Source: JAFGED01 sp964551295 (GTDB taxonomy: Bacteria; Chloroflexota; Anaerolineae; B4-G1). From it: DNA of 12,178 nt. Both the position numbers and the translations under genes were made by a program. Below, piece by piece: positions 6,899 through 12,178 of the stretch (positions are counted from its first letter, which is position 1; every line of letters begins with the position of its first letter). The notes beneath the pieces are model-generated. The model did not search any database. It was not told where the DNA came from and worked only from the letters and a program-made list of their open reading frames with translations. The stretch covers positions 1 through 12,178 of the forward strand of contig CAZKDJ010000127.1 in NCBI GenBank assembly GCA_964551295.1. Reading direction: 5' to 3'.

Positions 6899-7135
6899 AT
6901 GCCAATCTATGAGTATAGCTGTCGTGACTGTGGCAAGACGTTCGAGGTGCTGGTGCGGGGCAGCGATGCTGTCACCTGTCCGCGCTGCGGCAGTTCGTTG
7001 CTGGACAAGTTAATCTCGGCCCCTTTTGTATCGAGCGGGCAGGCGGCCCGGCAGGCCGGGCGCACCTGCTGTGGCCGAGAGGAACGCTGTGATGCACCGC
7101 CTTGCTCTGAGGGCAGCGCGTGTCGGCGGGGATGA
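6899..7135 (+). CDS. FmdB-family zinc ribbon protein with Cys-rich tail
   Basis: 78 residues. MPIYEYSCRDCGKTFEVL followed by VTCPRCGSS gives the canonical FmdB/putative regulatory zinc ribbon (C8, C11, C27, C30), then the usual KLISAPF. The C-terminus adds five more cysteines (C57, C58, C64, C69, C75; CCGREERC...PPC...AC), which could bind another metal or an Fe-S cluster. I choose ATG 6899, with a G-rich ribosome site about seven bases upstream, because MPIYEY is the family's invariant beginning; an upstream in-frame start near 6872 would add nine unrelated residues. FmdB proteins are proposed regulators or chaperones, and function is not established. It follows the thioredoxin-DsbD gene by 43 bases. 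Confidence 0.88.
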   Translation: MPIYEYSCRDCGKTFEVLVRGSDAVTCPRCGSSLLDKLISAPFVSSGQAARQAGRTCCGREERCDAPPCSEGSACRRG

Positions 7136-7144
7136 TGGGAGTGT

Positions 7145-7222
7145 GTGAGCGTAACGGAGCACACCGACGCGCCAGTGACGCGGGTGTGGGCGCGCGTGAA
7201 GAACGCACTCTTGCCCGGTTAG
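7145..7222 (+). other. possible 25-codon small ORF
   Basis: In the 112-base gap before the radical SAM gene, GTG 7145 opens a frame to TAG 7220-7222 with a modest GGGAG upstream at 7137-7141. The peptide begins VSVTEHTDAPVTRVW and ends ARVKNALLPG. There is no family recognition and nothing beyond openness and position to support it; it may be an untranslated leader for the radical SAM gene. Confidence 0.12.
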
Positions 7223-7247
7223 CATTCCGCTTGGAGAAGGTGCGACC

Positions 7248-8243
7248 ATGATCGCCTTCGGGCCGGTTCCGTCCCGTCGTTTGGGTCGCAGCCTGGGAAT
7301 CAACAACATCCCGCCCAAGGTGTGTACGTACTCCTGTGCGTACTGCCAGTTGGGGCGCACCATCAAGATGCAGGTGGAGCGCCAGGCGTTCTATGAGCCG
7401 GAGAGAATCCTGCAGGATGTCCAGGACAAGGTCGAAGAGGCAAAGGGAGTTGGAGAATCCATCGACTATCTGACCTTCGTGCCCGATGGTGAGCCGACGC
7501 TGGACGTCAACCTGGGCCGCGAGATCGAGCTGTTGAGGCCATTGCACATCGAGATCGCCGTAATCACCAACGGCTCTCTCATCTGGCGCGAGGATGTGAG
7601 AGAGGCGCTGATGAAGGCGGATTGGGTCTCTTTGAAGGTGGACGCTGTACAACAGGATGTCTGGCGGCGGGTGGATCGGCCTCACGGCGCGTTGCGGCTG
7701 GACGCGATTCTCGACGGGGCGCTCCAATTCGCGCGTGAGTTCGAGGGGCAACTGGTGACAGAGACGATGCTCGTGGAAGGCCTCAACGACAGCGGCGATC
7801 AAATCGAGCAGGTGGCCGGTTTTCTGGCCGATCTGCGACCGTCGATGGCCTATTTATCGATCCCCACCAGACCGCCTGCCGAGACGTGGGCGCGCACCCC
7901 TCAAGAGGCCGTCGTCAATCGGGCCTACCAGATTCTCAGTGAGGGCGTGGATAGGGATGGCAAACATCCCCTGGTGGAATACCTGATCGGTTACGAGGGC
8001 AACGCGTTTGCCTGCACCAGCGACGTCGAGCAGGACCTGTTGAGCATCACTTCGGTACACCCCATGCGGGAGGAGGCCGTGAGCGAGTTCCTGGAGCGGG
8101 CCGGTGGCGATTGGTCGGTAGTGCGCGACCTGCTTGCCCAGCGCCAGTTCGTAGAGACAGAGTACGGGGGACGGAAATTCTATTTGCGGAGGCTGTGTCG
8201 CTCCGGAGCGGGTGCGGAGCACCAGTCCGCTCAGGAGCATTAG
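7248..8243 (+). CDS. radical SAM protein (COG0731-like)
   Basis: 331 residues. The radical SAM cluster motif CxxxCxxC is in VCTYSCAYCQLG (C26, C30, C33), preceded by the family-typical FGPVPSRRLGRSLGINNIPPK. DGEPTL at 80-85 is the GE motif binding the AdoMet amino group, ITNGSL near 105-110 and VSLKVDA near 126-132 are further core strands. The last ~80 residues (SITSVHPMREEAV...GRKFYLRRLC) look like a small winged-helix-type extension and end in a low-complexity tail. Members are usually annotated only as radical SAM or as Tyw1-like; the substrate is unknown and I do not claim wyosine synthesis. Start supported by GGAGAAGG a few bases upstream. The CooT and NifX-like neighbours hint at metal-cofactor work. 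Confidence 0.85.
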   Translation: MIAFGPVPSRRLGRSLGINNIPPKVCTYSCAYCQLGRTIKMQVERQAFYEPERILQDVQDKVEEAKGVGESIDYLTFVPDGEPTLDVNLGREIELLRPLHIEIAVITNGSLIWREDVREALMKADWVSLKVDAVQQDVWRRVDRPHGALRLDAILDGALQFAREFEGQLVTETMLVEGLNDSGDQIEQVAGFLADLRPSMAYLSIPTRPPAETWARTPQEAVVNRAYQILSEGVDRDGKHPLVEYLIGYEGNAFACTSDVEQDLLSITSVHPMREEAVSEFLERAGGDWSVVRDLLAQRQFVETEYGGRKFYLRRLCRSGAGAEHQSAQEH

Positions 8244-8261
8244 TCGGGGAGGTCAAGGCGT

Positions 8262-8711
8262 ATGTATAGCACCATATTGGTTCCACTGGATGGGTCGAAG
8301 CGCGCGGAGAGGATACTGCCCCATGTGGAGGAGTTGGCCCAACGCTACAACGCCAAAGTGGCTTTCCTGCGGGTGGTCGAACTGCTCCCCACCATTGCCG
8401 GCCCTGAGGGGATTTCGATGGCCTTCTATCAGGATCAACTCGACCAACAGGCACAGGAAGCAGAAGCCTATCTGGCGGCAAAACAGGGCGAGTTCCGTGA
8501 GAAGGGCATACAGGCTCAAACGTGTGTTGCCCACGGACCTGTCGTCGAAGCGATCATACAGGCGGCCAAACGCGAGGGCGCGGATCTCATCGCTATGGCC
8601 AGTCACGGCCGCAGCGGACTGTCGCAGGTGTTCTATGGGAGCGTGGCGGCCGGCTTGCTGCACCGCATAGACCGCCCCCTGCTGCTGATCCGGTCGCAGG
8701 ATCGCGAGTGA
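8262..8711 (+). CDS. universal stress protein UspA family
   Basis: 149 residues. N-terminal YSTILVPLDGSKRAERILPHVEELA and C-terminal ADLIAMASHGRSGLSQVFYGSVAAGLLHR...PLLLIR are hallmarks of the USP fold. The ATP-binding pattern G-2x-G-9x-G-[ST] is present, with Ala at the first Gly (A113, G116, G126-S127), a common variant, so nucleotide binding is likely. A good GGGGAGG site lies just upstream and the gap from the radical SAM gene is only 18 bases. Its partner or signal is unknown; USPs often accompany transporters and redox genes. Confidence 0.92.
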   Translation: MYSTILVPLDGSKRAERILPHVEELAQRYNAKVAFLRVVELLPTIAGPEGISMAFYQDQLDQQAQEAEAYLAAKQGEFREKGIQAQTCVAHGPVVEAIIQAAKREGADLIAMASHGRSGLSQVFYGSVAAGLLHRIDRPLLLIRSQDRE

Positions 8712-8725
8712 TGGCAGATGGGGCA

Positions 8726-8765
8726 AGTGGTACCCAGTAGATAGCCAGAGTGGTACGCGGGAGAT
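8726..8765. repeat. tandem AGTGGTAC box before cooT
   Basis: In the 57-base gap between the universal stress gene and cooT, a 17-bp box AGTGGTACccaGtAGAT (8726-8742) recurs as AGTGGTACgcgGgAGAT (8749-8765), offset 23 bp, about two helical turns. Thirteen of 17 positions match, and the second copy overlaps the cooT ribosome site (GGGAG). It could be a repressor or metal-sensor operator, or a mere local duplication. Confidence 0.45.
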
Positions 8766-8768
8766 GAT

Positions 8769-8969
8769 ATGTGTCAGGCAACGGTTTTTATGGGAGACGA
8801 ACGAGTCGCGCAGGAAGTGATCAGGCTGGATCAGGTCGAGGGGGGCGTGCGTTTAGCCACCTTTTTCGAGGAGCCACAGCTCGTGCCCGGTCGCATCCAG
8901 ACGATAGATTTTCTCAAGCACCGGGTGATTCTGGAGCCGGTAGAGGAGAGGGAGGGGGAACATGAGTGA
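8769..8969 (+). CDS. cooT: CooT-family nickel-binding protein
   Basis: 66 residues matching the short CooT family: MCQATVF at the N-terminus, then RLATFFEEPQLVPGRIQTIDFLKHRVILE. In characterised CooT the Cys at position 2 is essential for nickel binding by the dimer, and that Cys is present here (C2). CooT was first described as an accessory factor for the nickel site of carbon monoxide dehydrogenase, but the family occurs widely without CODH, and none is in this window. An acidic tail ends the protein. The start overlaps nothing upstream; the stop overlaps the start of the next gene by 8 bases, suggesting coupled translation with the His-rich protein. Confidence 0.85.
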   Translation: MCQATVFMGDERVAQEVIRLDQVEGGVRLATFFEEPQLVPGRIQTIDFLKHRVILEPVEEREGEHE

Positions 8970-9174
8970 GACTGACAAACTGCGGGTGTTGCTGCCTCAC
9001 TGGATCGAGCACAACGGCGAGCATGCCTGGGAGTTTCGCACGTGGGCAGAGCGGGCAGGCACAGCGCGGGATGCGCTAGTGGCTGCTGCCGATCTGGTTG
9101 AAGAAGCCAACGCACAATTGGAGGAGGCGCTGAAGCAACTGGGCGGTCCGCTGGAGCATCATCACCACGATTGA
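8962..9174 (+). CDS. small His-rich protein paired with CooT
   Basis: 70 residues starting MSETDKLRVLLPHWIEHNGEH. Histidines at 13, 17 and 21 are spaced i, i+4, i+8 on one helix face, and the protein ends with HHHHD (66-70), a likely nickel or other divalent metal site. The rest is an amphipathic, Ala/Glu-rich helix (AALVEEANAQLEEALKQL region). It resembles small conserved proteins found beside CooT or cation-transporter genes, or fused to them (DUF8180-like by my recollection; I am not certain of the accession). Position between cooT and a CDF exporter fits a metal buffer or delivery role. Strong purine-rich ribosome site (GGAGGGGG) ahead of ATG 8962. Confidence 0.75.
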   Translation: MSETDKLRVLLPHWIEHNGEHAWEFRTWAERAGTARDALVAAADLVEEANAQLEEALKQLGGPLEHHHHD

Positions 9175-9185
9175 CTGGAGGCGGT

Positions 9186-10358
9186 ATGAACACCGAGCGC
9201 TGGGGTTGGTATTCGGTCGCCATTAACGTCGTTTTGATAGCCATCAACGCGGGGATTGCCCTCGCCTCTGGCAGTCTGGCCGTCGAGGCGGAGTTGGTTC
9301 ACAATCTGGTGGACCTGTTGGCGGCGATAGGGGTGCTGGTCGGGCTAAGGCTCTCCACGCGCAAGTCGAAAAGCTTTCCCTACGGCCTGTACAAGCTTGA
9401 GAACGTGATCACGGTGGTGTTGGCCGGGATGATCTTTTTCACCGCTTACGAGATTGCGCGCGATGCGCTTTTCAAATCGGCGCGTCAGGCCACGGTAGAC
9501 CTGTGGATGCTGGGCGGCGTGGTCGTGGCGGCCGTCATCCCCCTCGTGTTCAGCCACTTTGAGCTGCGCGCCGGACAGGCGGCCAACTCGCCGGCCCTCA
9601 TCGCCGATGCCAAAGAGTACCGCGCCCACGTCTTTACCACCGGCACCGTGTTCGCCGCACTGCTGGCCCAATGGTTCAACTTTCCACTGGACCGCGTCGC
9701 CGCGCTGATCATCGTCGTCGCCATCGCCAAGACCGGCTGGGATCTCCTGGCCGACGGGATGCGCGCGCTGCTGGACGCCTCGTTGGACGCCGAGACGCTC
9801 CTGGAGATCCGGGAGATCGTCGCCGCCGAGCCGGCGGTCTCCGTTCTGAAGTGGGTCACCGGGCGCAACGCCGGCCGCTTCCGCTTCGTGGAGGCCGAGG
9901 TGGCCCTGCGGGTCCACGATCTGGAGAAGGCGGAGGCGATCACCCGGCGCATCGAGACGCAGATCCGCCAGGCCGTGCCCTACATTGAGCGGGTGCTGAT
10001 CCACGCCGAGCCGATGGAGCGCACCAACCTGCGCTATGCTATCCCGCTGGCCGACCCCGGCGGAACTATCAGCGAGCATTTCGGTGAGGCCCCTTACTTT
10101 GCCCTGGTCAGGGTGCGCTTGTCCGATGGGGCTATCGAGGAGCAGCAGGTCGTTGCAAATCCCCACCAGGATGTGGAGAAAGCCAAGGGCATCCGGGTGG
10201 CCGAGTGGCTGACGGCTCAGAAGGCGGACGTGATCCTGCTGCGGAGTAGCTTGCAGGGCCGGGGGCCGGTCTATGTCTTTGCCGATGCGGGAGTAGAGAT
10301 GGAAGAGACCGAGGCGACGACGCTATCGGCGGTGATTGACGGGGTCAGCGACCGATGA
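9186..10358 (+). CDS. CDF cation efflux transporter fused to a NifX/MTH1175-like domain
   Basis: 390 residues from ATG 9186 (GGAGG at 9177-9181). Residues 6-200 form the six-helix cation diffusion facilitator core, and about 205-278 the cytoplasmic ferredoxin-like domain (ALRVHDLEKAEAITRRIE). Residues about 283-384 are a NifX-like domain: YAIPLADPGGTISEHFGEAPYFALVRV, with H298-F-G as in the family. Canonical CDF site A pairs HxxxD in TM2 with HxxxD in TM5: TM2 is normal (H39, D43 in HNLVD), but TM5 reads DAKEYRAH, giving E144 and H148 where His and Asp are usual. This suggests altered metal choice; nickel, cobalt or iron export would fit the CooT neighbours. The NifX part may sense or deliver metal on the cytosolic side. 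Confidence 0.88.
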   Translation: MNTERWGWYSVAINVVLIAINAGIALASGSLAVEAELVHNLVDLLAAIGVLVGLRLSTRKSKSFPYGLYKLENVITVVLAGMIFFTAYEIARDALFKSARQATVDLWMLGGVVVAAVIPLVFSHFELRAGQAANSPALIADAKEYRAHVFTTGTVFAALLAQWFNFPLDRVAALIIVVAIAKTGWDLLADGMRALLDASLDAETLLEIREIVAAEPAVSVLKWVTGRNAGRFRFVEAEVALRVHDLEKAEAITRRIETQIRQAVPYIERVLIHAEPMERTNLRYAIPLADPGGTISEHFGEAPYFALVRVRLSDGAIEEQQVVANPHQDVEKAKGIRVAEWLTAQKADVILLRSSLQGRGPVYVFADAGVEMEETEATTLSAVIDGVSDR

Positions 10359-10370
10359 TGGAAGAACGAG

Positions 10371-10748
10371 ATGGACGCTAACCAATTGGGAATTGTAGGC
10401 GCTGGACTGTTTTTCGTCATCATTTTTGTCTCCGGTTACTGGCTGAGCCGTTCTGGAAAGCCGTACAGCGTGATCGTTCTGACGATCCATAAACTGATCT
10501 CGTTGGCGGCGGTCGTTTTCCTCGTCGTCACCATGATCCAGTCGCACCGGGTGGCTGCACTGAGTGTGATTGAGCTCGTTGCCGGCGTGGTCACCGGTTT
10601 GTTCTTTCTCAGCCTCATCGTTACCGGTGGTTTGTTGAGCAGCGACGAGCAGATGCCAGCGGTCGTCTTGAAGCTGCATCAGATAGCGCCGTATCTGACC
10701 GTGCTCTCCACCGCCGTAACCCTGTACCTTTTGCAGAGCCGCGGCTAG
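10371..10748 (+). CDS. small four-helix membrane protein, possible heme binder
   Basis: 125 residues, nearly all hydrophobic, with four predicted transmembrane helices (about 7-26, 37-56, 64-87, 99-121). Histidines sit at the start of helix 2 (TIHKLI, H40), after it (QSHR, H59) and at the start of helix 4 (KLHQIAP, H103). Two conserved-looking helix histidines in a four-helix bundle resemble small b-type heme proteins, but I do not recognise the family. It begins 12 bases after the CDF stop with GGAAG upstream, making it the last gene of the + strand series. Ferric reductase- or cytochrome b561-like function is only a possibility. Confidence 0.7.
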   Translation: MDANQLGIVGAGLFFVIIFVSGYWLSRSGKPYSVIVLTIHKLISLAAVVFLVVTMIQSHRVAALSVIELVAGVVTGLFFLSLIVTGGLLSSDEQMPAVVLKLHQIAPYLTVLSTAVTLYLLQSRG

Positions 10749-10757
10749 TGCGAGGAA

Positions 10758-10786
10758 ACAGGCCGGGCGCCGCTTCCCCGACCTGT
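10758..10786 (+). terminator. hairpin just after the last + strand gene
   Basis: Arms at 10758-10767 (ACAGGCCGGG) and 10777-10786 (CCCGACCTGT) pair at nine of ten positions around a 9-base loop, starting 9 bases past the stop codon. There is no clean T-run afterwards (GGTTTCAGG), so it may be a mRNA-end stabiliser or weak terminator. Confidence 0.4.
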
Positions 10787-10808
10787 GGTTTCAGGAAGGT
10801 GATGTTCC

Positions 10809-10854
10809 GAGGCCCGAACTTGCCGGAGATGTCCCCTGAGCAAGTTCGGGCCTC
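10809..10854. terminator. perfect 15-bp hairpin between convergent genes
   Basis: GAGGCCCGAACTTGC at 10809-10823 and its exact reverse complement at 10840-10854 enclose a 16-base loop. It lies between the + strand series ending at 10748 and the minus-strand membrane gene ending at 10945, where a bidirectional terminator is expected. Neither side has a T-rich tract (TCTCATCAG on the + side), so it is either a non-canonical terminator or another small palindromic element. The rest of the 193-base gap holds no supported gene. Confidence 0.55.
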
Positions 10855-10941
10855 TCTCATCAGTCGCTGTGGGACAGAGGCTGTCGTTGTGCAAGTATCT
10901 TCTCAGGCCTGGGCGGAGCTTGGAATTTGACTAATCGGGTT

Positions 10942-11022
10942 GGCTCATGTCCAGACAGAGTGCGAAGTAGGCCCAGTCAGGCAGCAAAACGGCCTTCCGA
11001 GCACCAGTTCTTGACATGAGCC
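10942..11022. mobile_element. 81-bp MITE with 8-bp target duplication
   Basis: Left end GGCTCATGTC (10942-10951) and right end GACATGAGCC (11013-11022) are perfect 10-bp terminal inverted repeats; the similarity extends inward with AGA and GTGC also matched (17 of 22 positions). The element is flanked immediately on both sides by an identical octamer, ATCGGGTT at 10934-10941 and 11023-11030, a textbook target-site duplication. It is too short for a transposase. Ends beginning GG and an 8-bp duplication recall the ISL3 family, which is inference. It sits at the 3' end of the minus-strand membrane gene: deleting the element plus one octamer leaves codons for IKPD followed directly by TAG. Confidence 0.88.
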
Positions 11023-11427
11023 ATCGGGTTTTATAGCGGCCAGGATTGCCCCGCCGACGGCTGCTGCGCCTGCACCGACGGCGAGGCCGCACACGATGCC
11101 CAGGAGGAGGAACACCTGCGGGTTGACGCCCGCCATGTCTAGCCCGCGTGAAAGGCGGATGATTTTGATGATAAAGCTGACCACGCCATTGATCCCGCTG
11201 CCGATCAAACCGGCGATGGCGCCTGCCCCGGCTCCTTTCCCAGGGGTGCGCGGTGGAATCAGAAACAGTCCTGCCAGCGCACCGATGCCCACGTATACCA
11301 TGATGCTTACCCCACACAGGACGTACACCAAAATCCCCGAGATCGGCAAGAGATTGTTCAGGGCGGTCACTATCAGCAGTATCACTAATCCGATCAATCC
11401 TGCCTTTATCCCCGCTTTTCCGATCAT
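10945..11427 (-). CDS. small Gly/Ala-rich membrane protein with MITE-derived C-terminus
   Basis: 160 residues on the minus strand from ATG 11427, with GGGAGG five bases upstream. Four hydrophobic segments (about 8-27, 31-56, 66-90, 105-132) separated by Gly-rich turns (TPGKGAGAGAIAGLIGSGING) indicate an integral membrane protein of a small DUF4199/YqxA-like size class; I do not recognise a specific family. Residues 1-135, ending AAIKPD, are the ancestral protein. Residues 136-160 (beginning GSCQELVLGRP) are read from the inserted MITE, whose terminal repeat supplies the TGA at 10945-10947. The tail is polar and Cys-containing, unlike the rest. Whether the extended protein is stable is unknown. 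Confidence 0.6.
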   Translation of the reverse strand: MIGKAGIKAGLIGLVILLIVTALNNLLPISGILVYVLCGVSIMVYVGIGALAGLFLIPPRTPGKGAGAGAIAGLIGSGINGVVSFIIKIIRLSRGLDMAGVNPQVFLLLGIVCGLAVGAGAAAVGGAILAAIKPDGSCQELVLGRPFCCLTGPTSHSVWT

Positions 11428-11452
11428 TGTAGCCTCCCAAGATTTACAGCGA

Positions 11453-11546
11453 AAAGACCTCGGAGGTCTTTAAAGAGCCTCTTTGGTATGAACCGGGCTC
11501 GGTTAAGATGACTTTGCGAAATCATCGTCTGAGACCTCCGAGGTCT
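11453..11546. repeat. cluster of four palindromes in the spacer
   Basis: The 131-base spacer between the two minus-strand genes holds AAAGACCTC-G-GAGGTCTTT (11453-11471), AAAGAG-C-CTCTTT (11472-11484), AACCG-GGCT-CGGTT (11491-11504) and AGACCTC-C-GAGGTCT (11532-11546). The 15-mer core of the first is the exact reverse complement of the last, so the whole interval can also fold as one long stem. I see no flanking target duplication. It may be a REP-like pair, a terminator/attenuator for the upstream HlyD gene, or paired operators for the membrane gene; no clear promoter is visible. Confidence 0.6.
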
Positions 11547-11558
11547 GGAAGTTTGGAT

Positions 11559-12178
11559 CTATTCCGTCTCAATTTCCACCAACGCCGTCATGCCCCAGTA
11601 TAGCGGAGAATGGCTGTCAGCCAAGTCGACCGTCACCGCGTACACCACGTCACCGCGATAGTCTCCCGGCGCCAGCGCAATCTCGCTCACTGTGCCCACG
11701 AATATCTCGTCCGGCAGGGCATCCACCGTCACCACCACCTCCTGCCCCACCTCCACGCGCACCACGTCCAGCTCCGTCAGGTCCTTCGTCACCGCCTGCA
11801 ATTGATCCAGTGTCGCCAGCACCAGCGCCGATTGACCCGCACCGATCGTGTCCCCGACGTCGATGTTCAGCGTCGTCACCGTCCCGTCGAAAGGCGCCTC
11901 TAGCCGGGCATCCGCCAGCGCGCTCTCCGCCTCCTCCAGCGCCAGCGCCGCCGCCTCGATGTCCAAACGGGCCGCCTGCAGATCCAGCGCGTCCGGCTCC
12001 TCCAGCACCGCCTCCAGGTCCCGCTCCGCCTGCTCGACCGCGCGATACGCCTGATTGACCGCGTTCCGCGCCGACAGCAACTGGAACTCGGCGTTCTCCA
12101 CCGCCCGGTTGTACTGCCCCTCCGCATCCAGGTAGGCGTCGTGCGCCCGCGCCACCACGCTGTCGCCGATGTGCTCCA
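11559..12178 (-). CDS. HlyD-family membrane fusion (periplasmic adaptor) protein, 3' part
   Basis: Open from the right edge of the window to TAG at 11559-11561 on the minus strand; the N-terminus lies outside, so the apparent internal starts are not meaningful. About 206 residues are seen. First comes a long coiled-coil hairpin (YNRAVENAEFQLL ... AARLDIEAAALALEEAESALADARL), then the second half of the lipoyl-like domain (LEAPFDGTVTTLNIDVGDTIGAG) and a beta-barrel domain (RVEVGQEVVVTVDALPDEIFVGTVSEIA ... YWGMTALVEIE). This order is typical of MacA/HlyD adaptors of ABC or RND-type export systems, whose other parts would be upstream on this strand, beyond the edge. Confidence 0.88.
   Translation of the reverse strand, partial: EHIGDSVVARAHDAYLDAEGQYNRAVENAEFQLLSARNAVNQAYRAVEQAERDLEAVLEEPDALDLQAARLDIEAAALALEEAESALADARLEAPFDGTVTTLNIDVGDTIGAGQSALVLATLDQLQAVTKDLTELDVVRVEVGQEVVVTVDALPDEIFVGTVSEIALAPGDYRGDVVYAVTVDLADSHSPLYWGMTALVEIETE

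Noticed and set aside
9345..10166. 273-residue minus-strand open frame opposite the CDF-NifX gene
   Set aside because: Mirror of GC-rich codons of a clear transporter; no motif or ribosome site.
10748..10930. 60-codon + strand open frame after the last operon gene
   Set aside because: It runs straight through both hairpins and has no ribosome site or similarity; better seen as non-coding spacer.
11453..11546. Palindrome cluster considered as a second MITE
   Set aside because: No flanking target duplication and each end is itself a palindrome, unlike a simple terminal inverted repeat pair.

Overview
The window looks like a high-GC bacterial chromosome. Gene content and protein style (Mrp ATPase, MTH1175/NifX-like carriers, a Cys-rich FmdB zinc ribbon, CooT, a CDF exporter fused to a NifX-like domain, a CoA-disulfide-reductase-like flavoenzyme) suggest an anaerobic or facultatively anaerobic lineage, with Chloroflexota (Anaerolineae-like) as my best guess. 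The taxonomy is inference. I see no rRNA, tRNA or CRISPR array.

Layout. Positions 1-60 carry a 12-bp direct repeat resembling the end of an IS21-type element, followed by a strong sigma70-like promoter (70-98). From about 232 to 10748 every gene is on the + strand, with many overlaps or gaps of a few bases, so most of it probably forms one operon or a few nested ones. In order: Mrp-type Fe-S carrier ATPase with a disrupted N-terminus; DUF89 phosphatase; two paralogous NifX/MTH1175 proteins with C-terminal coiled coils; an FAD/NAD disulfide reductase; an orphan response-regulator receiver; a membrane thiol-redox protein with two thioredoxin-like domains ahead of a DsbD/CcdA-like core; an FmdB zinc ribbon; a radical SAM enzyme; a universal stress protein; a CooT-like nickel protein; a small His-rich protein; a CDF transporter fused to a NifX-like domain; and a four-helix membrane protein. 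Hairpins follow at 10758-10854. A convergent, minus-strand segment then carries a small Gly-rich membrane protein, a palindrome-rich spacer and the 3' part of an HlyD-type membrane fusion protein that runs off the right edge.

How they may work together (inference). The + strand cluster combines Fe-S/metal-cofactor carriers (Mrp, three NifX-type domains), nickel handling (CooT, His-rich protein, CDF exporter) and thiol redox control (disulfide reductase, thioredoxin-DsbD protein). A metallocofactor homeostasis locus is the simplest reading, with the CDF-NifX fusion as a possible link between cytosolic carriers and metal export.

Most notable sequence-level events: (1) an 81-bp miniature transposable element at 10942-11022, with 10-bp perfect terminal inverted repeats and a perfect 8-bp target duplication, that removed the stop codon of the minus-strand membrane gene and gave it a 25-residue tail; (2) a G9 tract that puts the natural start of mrp out of frame, plus an apparent in-frame deletion inside its DUF59 domain; (3) a GMGR repeat array with G-quadruplex potential in a NifX gene; (4) an unusual metal-site signature in the CDF-NifX fusion.
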